In this document: one piece after another, positions 44,385-51,152 of the stretch
Layout of the letters: every line of letters begins with the position of its first letter
Position numbering within the stretch: the first letter of the stretch is position 1
Source: Bacillus sp. (in: firmicutes)
GTDB lineage: Bacteria; Bacillota; Bacilli; Bacillales; Bacillaceae
Direction: 5' to 3'
Length of the DNA stretch: 51,152 nucleotides
Assembly: GCA_031180405.1 (NCBI GenBank)
Contig: JAPSLU010000010.1
Coordinates: forward strand, 1 to 51,152
Notes under the pieces: model-generated
The model's input: only the letters and a program-made list of their open reading frames with translations
What the model was told of the DNA's origin: nothing
Database searches by the model: none
Translations under genes and position numbers: made by a program

Positions 44385-45143
44385 ATGATGAAAAAATTTA
44401 TTCTTGCCTTATGTGTTCTTTTAATTAGTGTCACTGGACTTAGTAAGCCAGTCAATGGATACTCCTATGGAGATCCTAATGAGGAATTTGTGGCGGAAGC
44501 CTATAAGGATATGTTTACGAAACTCAATGAATCACCGCCAGATTATGCAAGTACGTTGGCTATTTTTGAGACGGTGAAAGAAGAACTGGATATGCATATG
44601 GGATCTGAACCTGCTGAAGCAGTACTTACTCATATTGAAAATGAGGATAAAGAAGCGGTCATTTCTAATATGGAGAAAATTCTCGTCTTAAATATTGCTC
44701 GTCGCTTAGAAAACATTGATAAAAACTTTGAAGAATATGATACAAGCAAAAAACTTCTGGCAAAAGCCTTTGCAACATATAAAGCATTATCACCGGTTGT
44801 AGAAGAAAAAAGTGCGGAAGATCACCAAAAAATAAACGCACACTTTGAATCTGCACTTGTGGCCTTAGGGAATCCTGGACTTTTTGGTGTCGGAGAAAAG
44901 GAATCTAATTATAACCAGTTTGTTAAAGATAAAGAAGAAATCTTAACCATTTTGAAAAACGTGTTTAAGATGAAAAGCGTAGAAGTTGGCCATTATTCCG
45001 AGGAAGAATTTGAAGGATCGGAAAATGTGAAAAATGAAGGATGGACAGATTATTCCAATTTTAAAAACTGGATTCCGATCATCATCCTTGTTGGTGCTAT
45101 TATAGCTGTAGTCCTGTTTGTCAGAAAAAGAAGTAGGGGCTAG
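44385..45143 (+). CDS. Surface-anchored FTR1-associated protein
   Basis: This 252-residue protein has a signal peptide (about 1-27), a helical acidic exported region (FVAEAYKDMFTKLNE, DMHMGSEPAEAVLTHIE, EEYDTSKKLLAKAFATYKAL), a C-terminal membrane segment (about 226-247: WIPIIILVGAIIAVVLF) and a basic end. Its pattern resembles the helical lipoprotein at 38942. AAGGAG precedes the ATG. It is probably the extracellular iron-delivery partner of the FTR1 permease 24 bases downstream; Fur control is clear. Confidence 0.75.
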   Translation: MMKKFILALCVLLISVTGLSKPVNGYSYGDPNEEFVAEAYKDMFTKLNESPPDYASTLAIFETVKEELDMHMGSEPAEAVLTHIENEDKEAVISNMEKILVLNIARRLENIDKNFEEYDTSKKLLAKAFATYKALSPVVEEKSAEDHQKINAHFESALVALGNPGLFGVGEKESNYNQFVKDKEEILTILKNVFKMKSVEVGHYSEEEFEGSENVKNEGWTDYSNFKNWIPIIILVGAIIAVVLFVRKRSRG

Positions 45144-45167
45144 AATAACCGTGAGGGGGGAAATGGA

Positions 45168-46100
45168 ATGGAAATACAAGCATTACTGATTACTTTTCGT
45201 GAAGTGTTGGAAGCTTTACTTATTGTAGGGATCATTACCACTTATTTAGGACGTACTCAAAACCCCAAATATAAAAAATTTGTCTGGTTAGGTGCGGGTT
45301 TTGCTGTTCTCGCTAGTATCGGAGCCGCATTCCTATTTCAGGTTGTGTTTACAAGCTTTGCGGCAATGGGAAGTGAAATTTATTTAAAAATAGGAATCAT
45401 GCTTGTCTCTTCCGTTCTATTAACCCAAATGGTCTTTTGGATGGCGAAACATAGTAAAGACATGAAGGGAAGCATGGAAGGGAAAATGGATCAATTTGTT
45501 ACAACAGGAAATGTTGTAGGTATGGTTATTCATTCTTTTCTTGTCGTCCTTCGTGAAGGGATTGAAACAGTCTTTTTCTTCGCTGCCATTACGGGGGGAG
45601 ATATCGGAAAGGCAGTGGAAGGCTGGGGAGCTATTACAGGTGCACTTATTGCGGCAACTGTGTGCTATTTTTTCTTTAAAGGAACGATGCGCATCCCTTT
45701 AAAGACATTTTTCAAAGTCACAGGTGTGTTTATTGTATTAATTGCGGCAGGTCTTTTTGTTCAAGGAATTTCCGTGATGCAGGATATCAAGTTGATAGGA
45801 AGCGTCATGCCCCATGTTTACGATTTAACATGGTTCCTTCCTGAACACCCGATTGATCATGCCCACTTTTTACGAGATACGGGAACTGCACCTATCTTCT
45901 CTGGGGATGTGGGTATATTCTTTAAGGCATTGTTCGGATATTCCTCTATGCCATCCATAGAAGAAATCATTGCCTATATAGGTTATTTTGTGGCTATCTA
46001 CTTATTAGTCAATGTAAAGGAAAAAGACACAAATAAAGTAAAAGCGCAAAAGGAAGTGAAACATTCAATGGAATGGAACGCTACCAATGAAATGAAATAA
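45168..46100 (+). CDS. efeU: FTR1 family high-affinity iron permease
   Basis: This 310-residue integral membrane protein has about seven helices. The two iron-binding REXLE-type motifs are present, REVLE at 11-15 and REGIE at 129-133, with the surrounding LLITFREVLEALLIVGI and VVLREGIETVFFF. It transports ferric iron, normally coupled to ferrous oxidation by a partner. No DyP-type EfeB peroxidase is encoded nearby; the exported protein upstream may replace EfeO. GGGGGG precedes the ATG. A terminator follows. Confidence 0.92.
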   Translation: MEIQALLITFREVLEALLIVGIITTYLGRTQNPKYKKFVWLGAGFAVLASIGAAFLFQVVFTSFAAMGSEIYLKIGIMLVSSVLLTQMVFWMAKHSKDMKGSMEGKMDQFVTTGNVVGMVIHSFLVVLREGIETVFFFAAITGGDIGKAVEGWGAITGALIAATVCYFFFKGTMRIPLKTFFKVTGVFIVLIAAGLFVQGISVMQDIKLIGSVMPHVYDLTWFLPEHPIDHAHFLRDTGTAPIFSGDVGIFFKALFGYSSMPSIEEIIAYIGYFVAIYLLVNVKEKDTNKVKAQKEVKHSMEWNATNEMK

Positions 46101-46109
46101 GATTTTAAG

Positions 46110-46142
46110 GGCAAGACGATTGAACTTTCGTCTTGTCTTTTT
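46110..46142 (+). terminator. Terminator of the FTR1 unit
   Basis: GGCAAGACGA (46110-46119) pairs with TCGTCTTGTC (46128-46137, one G-T pair) around an 8-base loop and is followed by TTTTT. Confidence 0.92.
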
Positions 46143-46161
46143 CTGTGGAGGAGGTGTTTTA

Positions 46162-47637
46162 ATGCTAATGGAGCGATTTATAAAAGCTAAGGATTGGTTG
46201 CCTAAGTTGGGAATGTTAATTCTGATAGTAATCATTGGTCTCACCAGTTATATTCGTGTAGTTTACAGCAGTCCGTTTGCAAGGTCATGGGATCAAGTGG
46301 ATTTTTCATTAGCTTTAGGACGGTTTGATTTATTGGCAATGCAGCCGCATTTCCCGGGTTACCCTTATTTTGTATTCGGAGGAATGATCTTTCATCAATG
46401 GATTGAGGACCCTGCACAGGCGCTTTCTATCTTTAATACGATAATGATGCTTTTTGCTACACTTCCGATATATTGGGTAGCGAGAAGGCATTTATCTAGG
46501 TTACATAGTTTACTTGTTTGCACATCTGTACAATCTCTTTCTTATTTTTGGATCATGGCAACAGAACCTATGAGTGAGGCAGCTGCTGTCAGTGTGTTAT
46601 GGTGGTATTTATGGAGTTTACAGCGTGCAAAAGAGGATTCAACAGCCAATATCCCTCTTTTGCCATTGTTCATATTTAGTGTTCTAATGGGAATCCGTCT
46701 GTCTTACCTTCCATTTGGATTGGGGATTATTCTTCTTATATTATCAAAACTAAAACGGTTCACGAAGGGGTCTCTAAAGTACATAGTAAAATCACTTTCT
46801 ATTGCCCTTCTGTTTCAATTTATATGGGTTGCGGGTTTAGTTGCTACGGAGGGCAATATCACAAACTTCATCACGCTCGCTTTCCAATTTGTTTTTGGGC
46901 ATTTTAATGATTGGGGTGGAGCAGTCACCGCTGAGTCTACGCCGCTTTTCGACCGCTTTACGCAGCTGTTATTAATTAATATATTTTGGATAGGCATATG
47001 TGGGGAATCTACTTTTACGGCTGTTCTTTTCGGTTTCCTTCTTGTTTTTATCGTGAAAAACAGAGCAGAATTACCTTCTTCGAAAGCAGCTTTCTTTCTA
47101 CTGCTGGGAAGTTATTTTTGCTGGGCATTGTTTGCACAAAATATCGATAAACCACGCCACGCACTGCCGTTGATTGCTCTTATTTCCTTTTTCTTATTTG
47201 TCTCGGCACTTATGTCACAAAAGTATCGTGGAGTAAAATTCATGATTATCCTTGGTATATTGATTCTTCAGTCTGTAAATGGATTTGGCTTTGTTAAGGA
47301 AAAAGCAAATGTTGCCCCAGCCACCTATCAGTTAACAAATTATTTAAAAGAATATAAAGAACCTTTTGTTATCTACACATGGGAAGAAGCAAGAATTATG
47401 GATTATTTAGAAGTGGAATACCCATATGAACGAGTTTTCTCCTATGATTATTTTGCAAGTAGCATTAAGCAGCGTGAAAACAAAAGAATATTTATAACAG
47501 ATCATGTATTGGAAGGGTTTGAGAAGCAAGGGATACAGGTAGAGAGGTATGCTAAAAAAATTAGGACCTTTCAATCAAATACCTTATTTGATCCGGCTTA
47601 TAGTAGTATCACTCTTTTTGAGTGGAAAAGTGAATAG
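46162..47637 (+). CDS. GT-C type membrane glycosyltransferase
   Basis: This 491-residue polytopic protein has about ten membrane segments. An early loop SWDQVDFSLALGRFDLLAMQ with HFPGYPYFVFG resembles dolichyl-phosphate-mannose-dependent and ArnT-like transferases. AQNIDKPRHALPLI is typical of GT-C enzymes, and a soluble C-terminal part ends SSITLFEWKSE. The ATG at 46162 follows GGAGGAGG; an upstream in-frame ATG at 46120 lies inside the terminator and is rejected. It may use a lipid-linked sugar made by the enzyme at 43518. The acceptor is unknown. Confidence 0.8.
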   Translation: MLMERFIKAKDWLPKLGMLILIVIIGLTSYIRVVYSSPFARSWDQVDFSLALGRFDLLAMQPHFPGYPYFVFGGMIFHQWIEDPAQALSIFNTIMMLFATLPIYWVARRHLSRLHSLLVCTSVQSLSYFWIMATEPMSEAAAVSVLWWYLWSLQRAKEDSTANIPLLPLFIFSVLMGIRLSYLPFGLGIILLILSKLKRFTKGSLKYIVKSLSIALLFQFIWVAGLVATEGNITNFITLAFQFVFGHFNDWGGAVTAESTPLFDRFTQLLLINIFWIGICGESTFTAVLFGFLLVFIVKNRAELPSSKAAFFLLLGSYFCWALFAQNIDKPRHALPLIALISFFLFVSALMSQKYRGVKFMIILGILILQSVNGFGFVKEKANVAPATYQLTNYLKEYKEPFVIYTWEEARIMDYLEVEYPYERVFSYDYFASSIKQRENKRIFITDHVLEGFEKQGIQVERYAKKIRTFQSNTLFDPAYSSITLFEWKSE

Positions 47638-47742
47638 ACTGTGGTGCAGTAGCATGGATCGAATATCTGTCTCATGAAATAACACCAAACGTAGTAGTAT
47701 TTAAAGAAGTAATTTTTAAAGGGAAAATCATTTAGGTACATC

Positions 47743-47979
47743 ATGGTGAACCTTTTTTTAACAGACCGTTACCTACACCTAAAAGAACAACTTACTTCGA
47801 TTACTAATAAAATTGAAATTCAGATTCGCCCCGATGGAAAAGTGCTGATTAACGGCATGATACGAGACATAGACTTAAGAACTGAAAATGAATTTTACAT
47901 GGTAGATTTGGTAACGCAAAGGGACAGGAAGAAACCACTGGAGATAAACAGTACCATAAGTAATGGTAAAATTAACTAA
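47743..47979 (+). CDS. Hypothetical 78-aa protein, possibly a chimeric or truncated frame
   Basis: The frame encodes MVNLFLTDRYLHLKEQLTSI and IEIQIRPDGKVLINGMIRDI and ends NSTISNGKIN. No convincing ribosome site precedes the ATG. The preceding interval (47640-47742) also contains a protein-like stretch (VAWIEYLSHEITPNVVVFKE) in another frame, so a decayed gene is possible. The last residues are encoded by the rlmH-end-like match at 47947. Not recognised. Confidence 0.35.
   Translation: MVNLFLTDRYLHLKEQLTSITNKIEIQIRPDGKVLINGMIRDIDLRTENEFYMVDLVTQRDRKKPLEINSTISNGKIN
47947..47963 (+). repeat. 17-bp match to rlmH-end repeat copy B (copy E)
   Basis: AACAGTACCATAAGTAA is identical to 18861-18877 and includes TAC CAT AAG TAA. 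The bases after it differ. It lies 33 bases upstream of the thiamine operon promoter, at the far border of the variable region. It may be a cassette end or a coincidence. Confidence 0.4.
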
Positions 47980-47996
47980 AATTTATATAAAAAGAA

Positions 47997-48024
47997 TTGA
48001 CAGTTTCAAAAGTTGTGATATGGT
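47997..48024 (+). promoter_or_regulatory. Promoter of the thiamine operon
   Basis: TTGACA (47997-48002) and TATGGT (48019-48024) have a 16-base spacer and an extended TGA before the -10. It lies about 30 bases upstream of the riboswitch. Confidence 0.7.
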
Positions 48025-48055
48025 TAATGACAGAGTGAAAATAAAATAGTAAGTA

Positions 48056-48152
48056 TCTATCCACTAGGGGAGCCCATTGAAAGGCTGAGATCAAAGTGAC
48101 CTTTGAGACCCTAGAACCTGATCTGGGCAATACCAGCGTAGGAAAGTGGAAG
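48056..48152 (+). ncRNA. TPP riboswitch (THI element)
   Basis: The conserved strings AGGGGAGCCC, GGCTGAGA, GACCCTAGAACCTGATC and TGGGCAATACCAGCGTAGG are all present in order. P1 forms between CCACT (48061-48065) and AGTGG (48145-48149). Thiamine pyrophosphate binding should switch off tenA and the YkoEDC transporter. Confidence 0.96.
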
Positions 48153-48194
48153 TGACGGGACAATTGTATTGTCATTTAATCTTTAGATGATTCC

Positions 48195-48236
48195 AAACCA
48201 CTTTCTTTACGCATGTAAAAAAAGTGGTTTTTTTAT
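48195..48236 (+). terminator. Riboswitch-controlled terminator
   Basis: 16-base arms (48195-48210 and 48215-48230, one mismatch) close a GCAT loop and are followed by TTTTT. CCACTTTC in the 5' arm (48198-48205) is exactly complementary to GAAAGTGG at the 3' edge of the riboswitch (48142-48149). The P1 strand can therefore act as antiterminator without ligand. The remaining leader to 48397 shows no further gene. Confidence 0.93.
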
Positions 48237-48397
48237 GTTTATTATTATTTTAATCCACTTTTAATAGCCAAAAAGAGCTAGAGCCAACCTCAAACTAGGA
48301 GGGGGATAACAGCTTGTAAAGGTTCGATTGGTTGAAGGAAAACCCAGATTAATGGAAGTTTCACTTTATCTATCTTAATAATTCAGGAGGGTTTATC

Positions 48398-49090
48398 ATG
48401 TCATTTTCTCAATTGTTGCGTAAAGAAGTAAATTCTATTTGGGAAGCAAGTTTTCATCATCCGTTTGTGAAAAAGCTTGGTGAAGGAAGCTTAGATTTAG
48501 AATGTTTCCGTTATTATGTTTTGCAAGATTCTTATTATTTAAGTCATTTTGCTAGAGTGCAAGCTTTGGGAGCAGCAAAGGCAAATGATTTAGAAACAAC
48601 AAATCTCATGGCACAACATGCCCAAGGTACATATAAAGCGGAGCTAGCTTTACATCGCAATTTTTCTGAAAAGTTAGGTATTTCAATTGAAGAAAAAAAC
48701 ACTTTTGAACCTGCACCGACAGCTTATGCATATACATCTCACTTGTATCGTGCCGCATATGAAGGTCATTTAGGAGATATTATAGCAGCCATTTTACCAT
48801 GCTACTGGCTCTATTATGAAATTGGCGAACTATTGAAAGGATCCAAACCAGATGAGCCAATTTATCAGGAATGGATTGCAGCCTACGGCTCTGAGTGGTT
48901 CCGAGCTTCTGTTGAAGAACAAATTGCTCGATTAGACGCTATTGCAGAAACAGTTACAGAAGCAGACAGAGAACGAATGAAACAACATTTTGTTTTGAGT
49001 AGCCAATATGAATATTCATTCTGGGAGATGGCCTACACACTAGAAAATTGGCCAGTTGAAAAAAAGGAGATAGAAGAATATGCAAAATAA
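48398..49090 (+). CDS. tenA: Thiaminase II (aminopyrimidine aminohydrolase)
   Basis: TenA salvages thiamine breakdown products by hydrolysing aminomethylpyrimidine to HMP. It has 230 residues. The nucleophile is C135 in ILPCYWLYYEIG. The substrate-binding acid is in FRYYVLQDSYYL, and the C-terminal Glu region is YEYSFWEMAYTLENW. AGGAGGG precedes the ATG. It is the first gene after the TPP riboswitch and overlaps ykoE by 11 bases. Confidence 0.96.
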   Translation: MSFSQLLRKEVNSIWEASFHHPFVKKLGEGSLDLECFRYYVLQDSYYLSHFARVQALGAAKANDLETTNLMAQHAQGTYKAELALHRNFSEKLGISIEEKNTFEPAPTAYAYTSHLYRAAYEGHLGDIIAAILPCYWLYYEIGELLKGSKPDEPIYQEWIAAYGSEWFRASVEEQIARLDAIAETVTEADRERMKQHFVLSSQYEYSFWEMAYTLENWPVEKKEIEEYAK

Positions 49091-49667
49091 TAAAGGTTTA
49101 AAACTAGGAGATATTTTAACAACTGTTGTCATTGCGATTGTTTTTGGAATTGTTTATAAACTGTGGGGGCCACTCTACTATTTTGTAAAACCGCTTGGAT
49201 TACATCTTGACCAATTAATTTATGGTATGTGGTTTATTGCTGCCACGGTAGCATTCTTAATTATCCGCAAGCCGGGGGTAGCGCTGCTTGCTGAAATAGC
49301 CGCTGCTTCTGCTGAATTTATTACAGGTTCTGAATGGGGACTAGAAGTACTTATTTATGGAGTTATACAAGGATTGTTTGCTGAAATTATTTTTGCGATA
49401 TTCCTATACAAACGTTTTGATTTATTCGTTGTTTCATTGGCTGCAGCAGGGTCTGCCCTTGGATCATTAATTATGGACTTTTATAAAGGATACGTTGGAG
49501 AGCTTGCAGCTTGGAATCTTACTCTATTTATCGGTGCGCGTTTTATTGGGGCAATCGTACTCGCGGGATTCTTTGCTTACTATCTAGTAAAAGCACTCGA
49601 GGCTACAGGTGTTACACAGCTCGTCCGACCAGCATCGAAAGAGGATTATGAAGCGTTAGATCGCTAG
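49080..49667 (+). CDS. ykoE: Thiamine-precursor ECF transporter S component YkoE
   Basis: This 195-residue membrane protein has about six helices (GDILTTVVIAIVFGIVYKLWG, GMWFIAATVAFLIIRKPG, EFITGSEWG). It is the substrate-binding subunit of the YkoEDC transporter, thought to take up HMP or related precursors. AAGGAG lies inside the end of tenA and the coding regions overlap. The TPP riboswitch controls it. Confidence 0.93.
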   Translation: MQNNKGLKLGDILTTVVIAIVFGIVYKLWGPLYYFVKPLGLHLDQLIYGMWFIAATVAFLIIRKPGVALLAEIAAASAEFITGSEWGLEVLIYGVIQGLFAEIIFAIFLYKRFDLFVVSLAAAGSALGSLIMDFYKGYVGELAAWNLTLFIGARFIGAIVLAGFFAYYLVKALEATGVTQLVRPASKEDYEALDR

Positions 49668-49680
49668 AAGGTGAAGAAAT

Positions 49681-51132
49681 ATGGAGAAGATTGCTTTTGT
49701 TGAAAAGCTCCGACTAAAGTTTCCTGGCAGTGAACATTTAATGTTTAATGATTTATCGGTTTCTTTTTCCAAAGGGGAAAAAGTACTGTTGTTAGGTCCT
49801 TCGGGATGTGGAAAATCAACCTTGCTACAAGTGTTAGCGGGGTTGATTCCATATTCAATTGAGATCCCAATGAAGGCAGAAAGCCAGCGGATTCCGGAAA
49901 AATGGGGATATGTATTTCAAGATCCAGATTCTCAGTTTTGTATGCCATTTGTCGATGAAGAGCTTGCTTTTGTGCTGGAAAACTTACGAATACCGCGTGA
50001 AAAAATGAATGGTCAAATAAAGGAACTATTAAGCCTAGTTGGCTTACAATTAGAAACAATGCACACAAATATTCATACTTTATCAGGCGGGATGAAACAA
50101 AGGCTTGCCATTGCTGCAGCATTGGCATTAGATCCAGAAGTATTATTTTTAGATGAACCGACTGCAATGATTGATGTAGAAGGAACGGAAGACATTTGGG
50201 ACACGATAAAACATATAGCTGAAGATAAAACGTTGATCATCGTCGAACACAAAATTGAACATGTAATCGATTTTGTTGACCGTATTATTTTGTTTAATGA
50301 TCTTGGAGAAATAATTGCAGATGGTCCAGCTACTGTTATTTTTCAAACGTACAAGAAAATAATCGATGAACAGGGAATTTGGCATCCTGCTGTTTGGGAG
50401 GATTATATTCAGAAACGAGAAGTAAGGGAAAAGGCAATTTCACAAGGAGAAGTACTCCGCTTTCAAGATTTTAAAGGGCTTAGAAGCAAAGAAGTGAAAA
50501 TTCACCTGGATGAAGCTGTTATTCATGCTGGTGAGTGGATCGTCGTAACAGGAAAAAACGGCGCAGGGAAAAGCACCTTATTGCATGCGATAATGAATTT
50601 AATACCAACAGAGGGAATAGGGAGCTTTTACGGAAAACCGTTAGCAAAAATAAAAAATATTTATCAACATATCGCATTTGTTTTTCAAAATCCAGAGTTT
50701 CAGTTTGTGACCAATTCTGTGTATGAGGAGATAGCTTTCGGTCTTCGATTACAAAAGAAATCGGAAGAGGAAATAAAAAAGAAGGTTACTTCTATGTTAA
50801 AGTTGTTTCATTTAGCAGAGCTGAAAGGGCATCATCCTTATCAATTATCTATGGGACAGAAGCGGAGATTAAGTGTCGCTGCCTCAATTGTGGATGACAA
50901 AAAGGTATTATTATTAGATGAACCGACATTTGGGCAAGATGCAAAAAATACATTTGCACTTTTAGAACTTCTAGAACAGTTACGTCAACAAGGAACAATC
51001 ATTGTGATGGTAACGCACGATGGGGAAATTGTCGAGCACTTTGCAACAAGACGATGGGAAATTGAGGATGGACATTTAGTCTTTGATGAGCAAATAGATC
51101 CTCATTATGCAAATGCTTTGTTAAGAGTTTAA
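49681..51132 (+). CDS. ykoD: ECF transporter ATPase YkoD, two fused ABC domains
   Basis: This 483-residue protein carries two ATPase domains. The first (about 5-235) has GPSGCGKST, LSGGMKQRLAIA and VLFLDEPTAMID. The second (about 255-480) has GKNGAGKST, LSMGQKRRLSVAAS and VLLLDEPTFGQDAKN, where the signature LSMGQ differs slightly from LSGGQ, as is common in ECF ATPases. The fusion replaces separate EcfA1/EcfA2. It follows ykoE by 13 bases. Confidence 0.95.
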   Translation: MEKIAFVEKLRLKFPGSEHLMFNDLSVSFSKGEKVLLLGPSGCGKSTLLQVLAGLIPYSIEIPMKAESQRIPEKWGYVFQDPDSQFCMPFVDEELAFVLENLRIPREKMNGQIKELLSLVGLQLETMHTNIHTLSGGMKQRLAIAAALALDPEVLFLDEPTAMIDVEGTEDIWDTIKHIAEDKTLIIVEHKIEHVIDFVDRIILFNDLGEIIADGPATVIFQTYKKIIDEQGIWHPAVWEDYIQKREVREKAISQGEVLRFQDFKGLRSKEVKIHLDEAVIHAGEWIVVTGKNGAGKSTLLHAIMNLIPTEGIGSFYGKPLAKIKNIYQHIAFVFQNPEFQFVTNSVYEEIAFGLRLQKKSEEEIKKKVTSMLKLFHLAELKGHHPYQLSMGQKRRLSVAASIVDDKKVLLLDEPTFGQDAKNTFALLELLEQLRQQGTIIVMVTHDGEIVEHFATRRWEIEDGHLVFDEQIDPHYANALLRV

Positions 51133-51139
51133 GAGGGGG

Positions 51140-51152
51140 ATGAACGTTGAGG
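51140..51152 (+). CDS. ykoC: Start of the ECF transporter transmembrane subunit (YkoC), cut by the window end
   Basis: GAGGGGG (51133-51139) follows the ykoD stop, then ATG at 51140 and TTG at 51147. The TTG has the better spacing (7 bases), while the ATG touches the ribosome site. Only a few codons are present. The call rests on the expected ykoEDC gene order. Confidence 0.4.

Noticed and set aside
16331-47980. Autonomous SCC element with recombinase genes
   Set aside because: No serine or tyrosine recombinase, transposase or restriction-modification gene is visible in the window, so only attachment-like repeats support mobility.

Overview
The window is a low-GC Firmicute chromosome of Bacillaceae type. 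The first 16 kb keeps the familiar order of the origin-proximal region of Bacillus: yybS end, gdpP, rplI, dnaC, purA, tRNA genes, an M23 endopeptidase, walR-walK-walH-walI-walJ, htrC and rlmH. Proteins in this part align by eye over their full length with the B. subtilis versions. Two parS-like palindromes and a dense DnaA-box cluster also fit an origin-proximal location.

Layout. 1-5966: c-di-AMP phosphodiesterase, ribosomal protein L9, replicative helicase, and purA behind two inverted PurBoxes. 6025-6752: a four-gene tRNA operon (Lys, Glu, Asp, Phe) with a 33-bp tandem repeat in one spacer. 7060-15476: cell-wall hydrolase and the WalRK operon with its accessory genes and HtrA-type protease. 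15545-16330: DnaA-box cluster, a 51-aa CxxH/CxxC protein and rlmH.

16331-21756 is an accessory patchwork of small, mostly unrecognised or broken genes. The 3' end of rlmH (Tyr-His-Lys-stop and the bases after it) recurs here. A perfect 25-bp copy lies 3.8 kb downstream, diverged copies lie at 18861 and 21734, and a 17-bp match lies far away at 47947. The 3' end of rlmH is the attachment site of staphylococcal SCC elements, so this looks like a tandem array of rlmH-targeted cassettes. No recombinase gene is present.

21775-47980 is a larger variable region. It holds a glpP-type antiterminator gene, then a leader terminator and a glycerol-phosphate type ABC transporter with an HAD phosphatase and a glycerophosphodiesterase. 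A csbB-gtcA-yfhO three-component glycosylation set follows. Next come a metallophosphoesterase, bacterial nitric oxide synthase, a DinB/BstA protein, and an NmrA-like oxidoreductase divergent from an Rrf2 regulator. The last part has two Fur-controlled iron-uptake units (a lipoprotein; a surface protein plus an FTR1 permease) flanking a four-gene envelope glycosylation-type operon, and then a GT-C glycosyltransferase. Gene remnants (histidine kinase, retropepsin, PhzF, an unknown) point to repeated gain and decay.

47997-51152 is a thiamine salvage operon: promoter, TPP riboswitch, terminator, tenA, ykoE, ykoD and the first bases of ykoC.

Functional themes (inference): the ABC transporter, glycerophosphodiesterase, CsbB/GtcA/YfhO and the second glycosyltransferase cluster could together serve turnover and decoration of glycerol-phosphate envelope polymers. 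The Fur-regulated genes supply iron.
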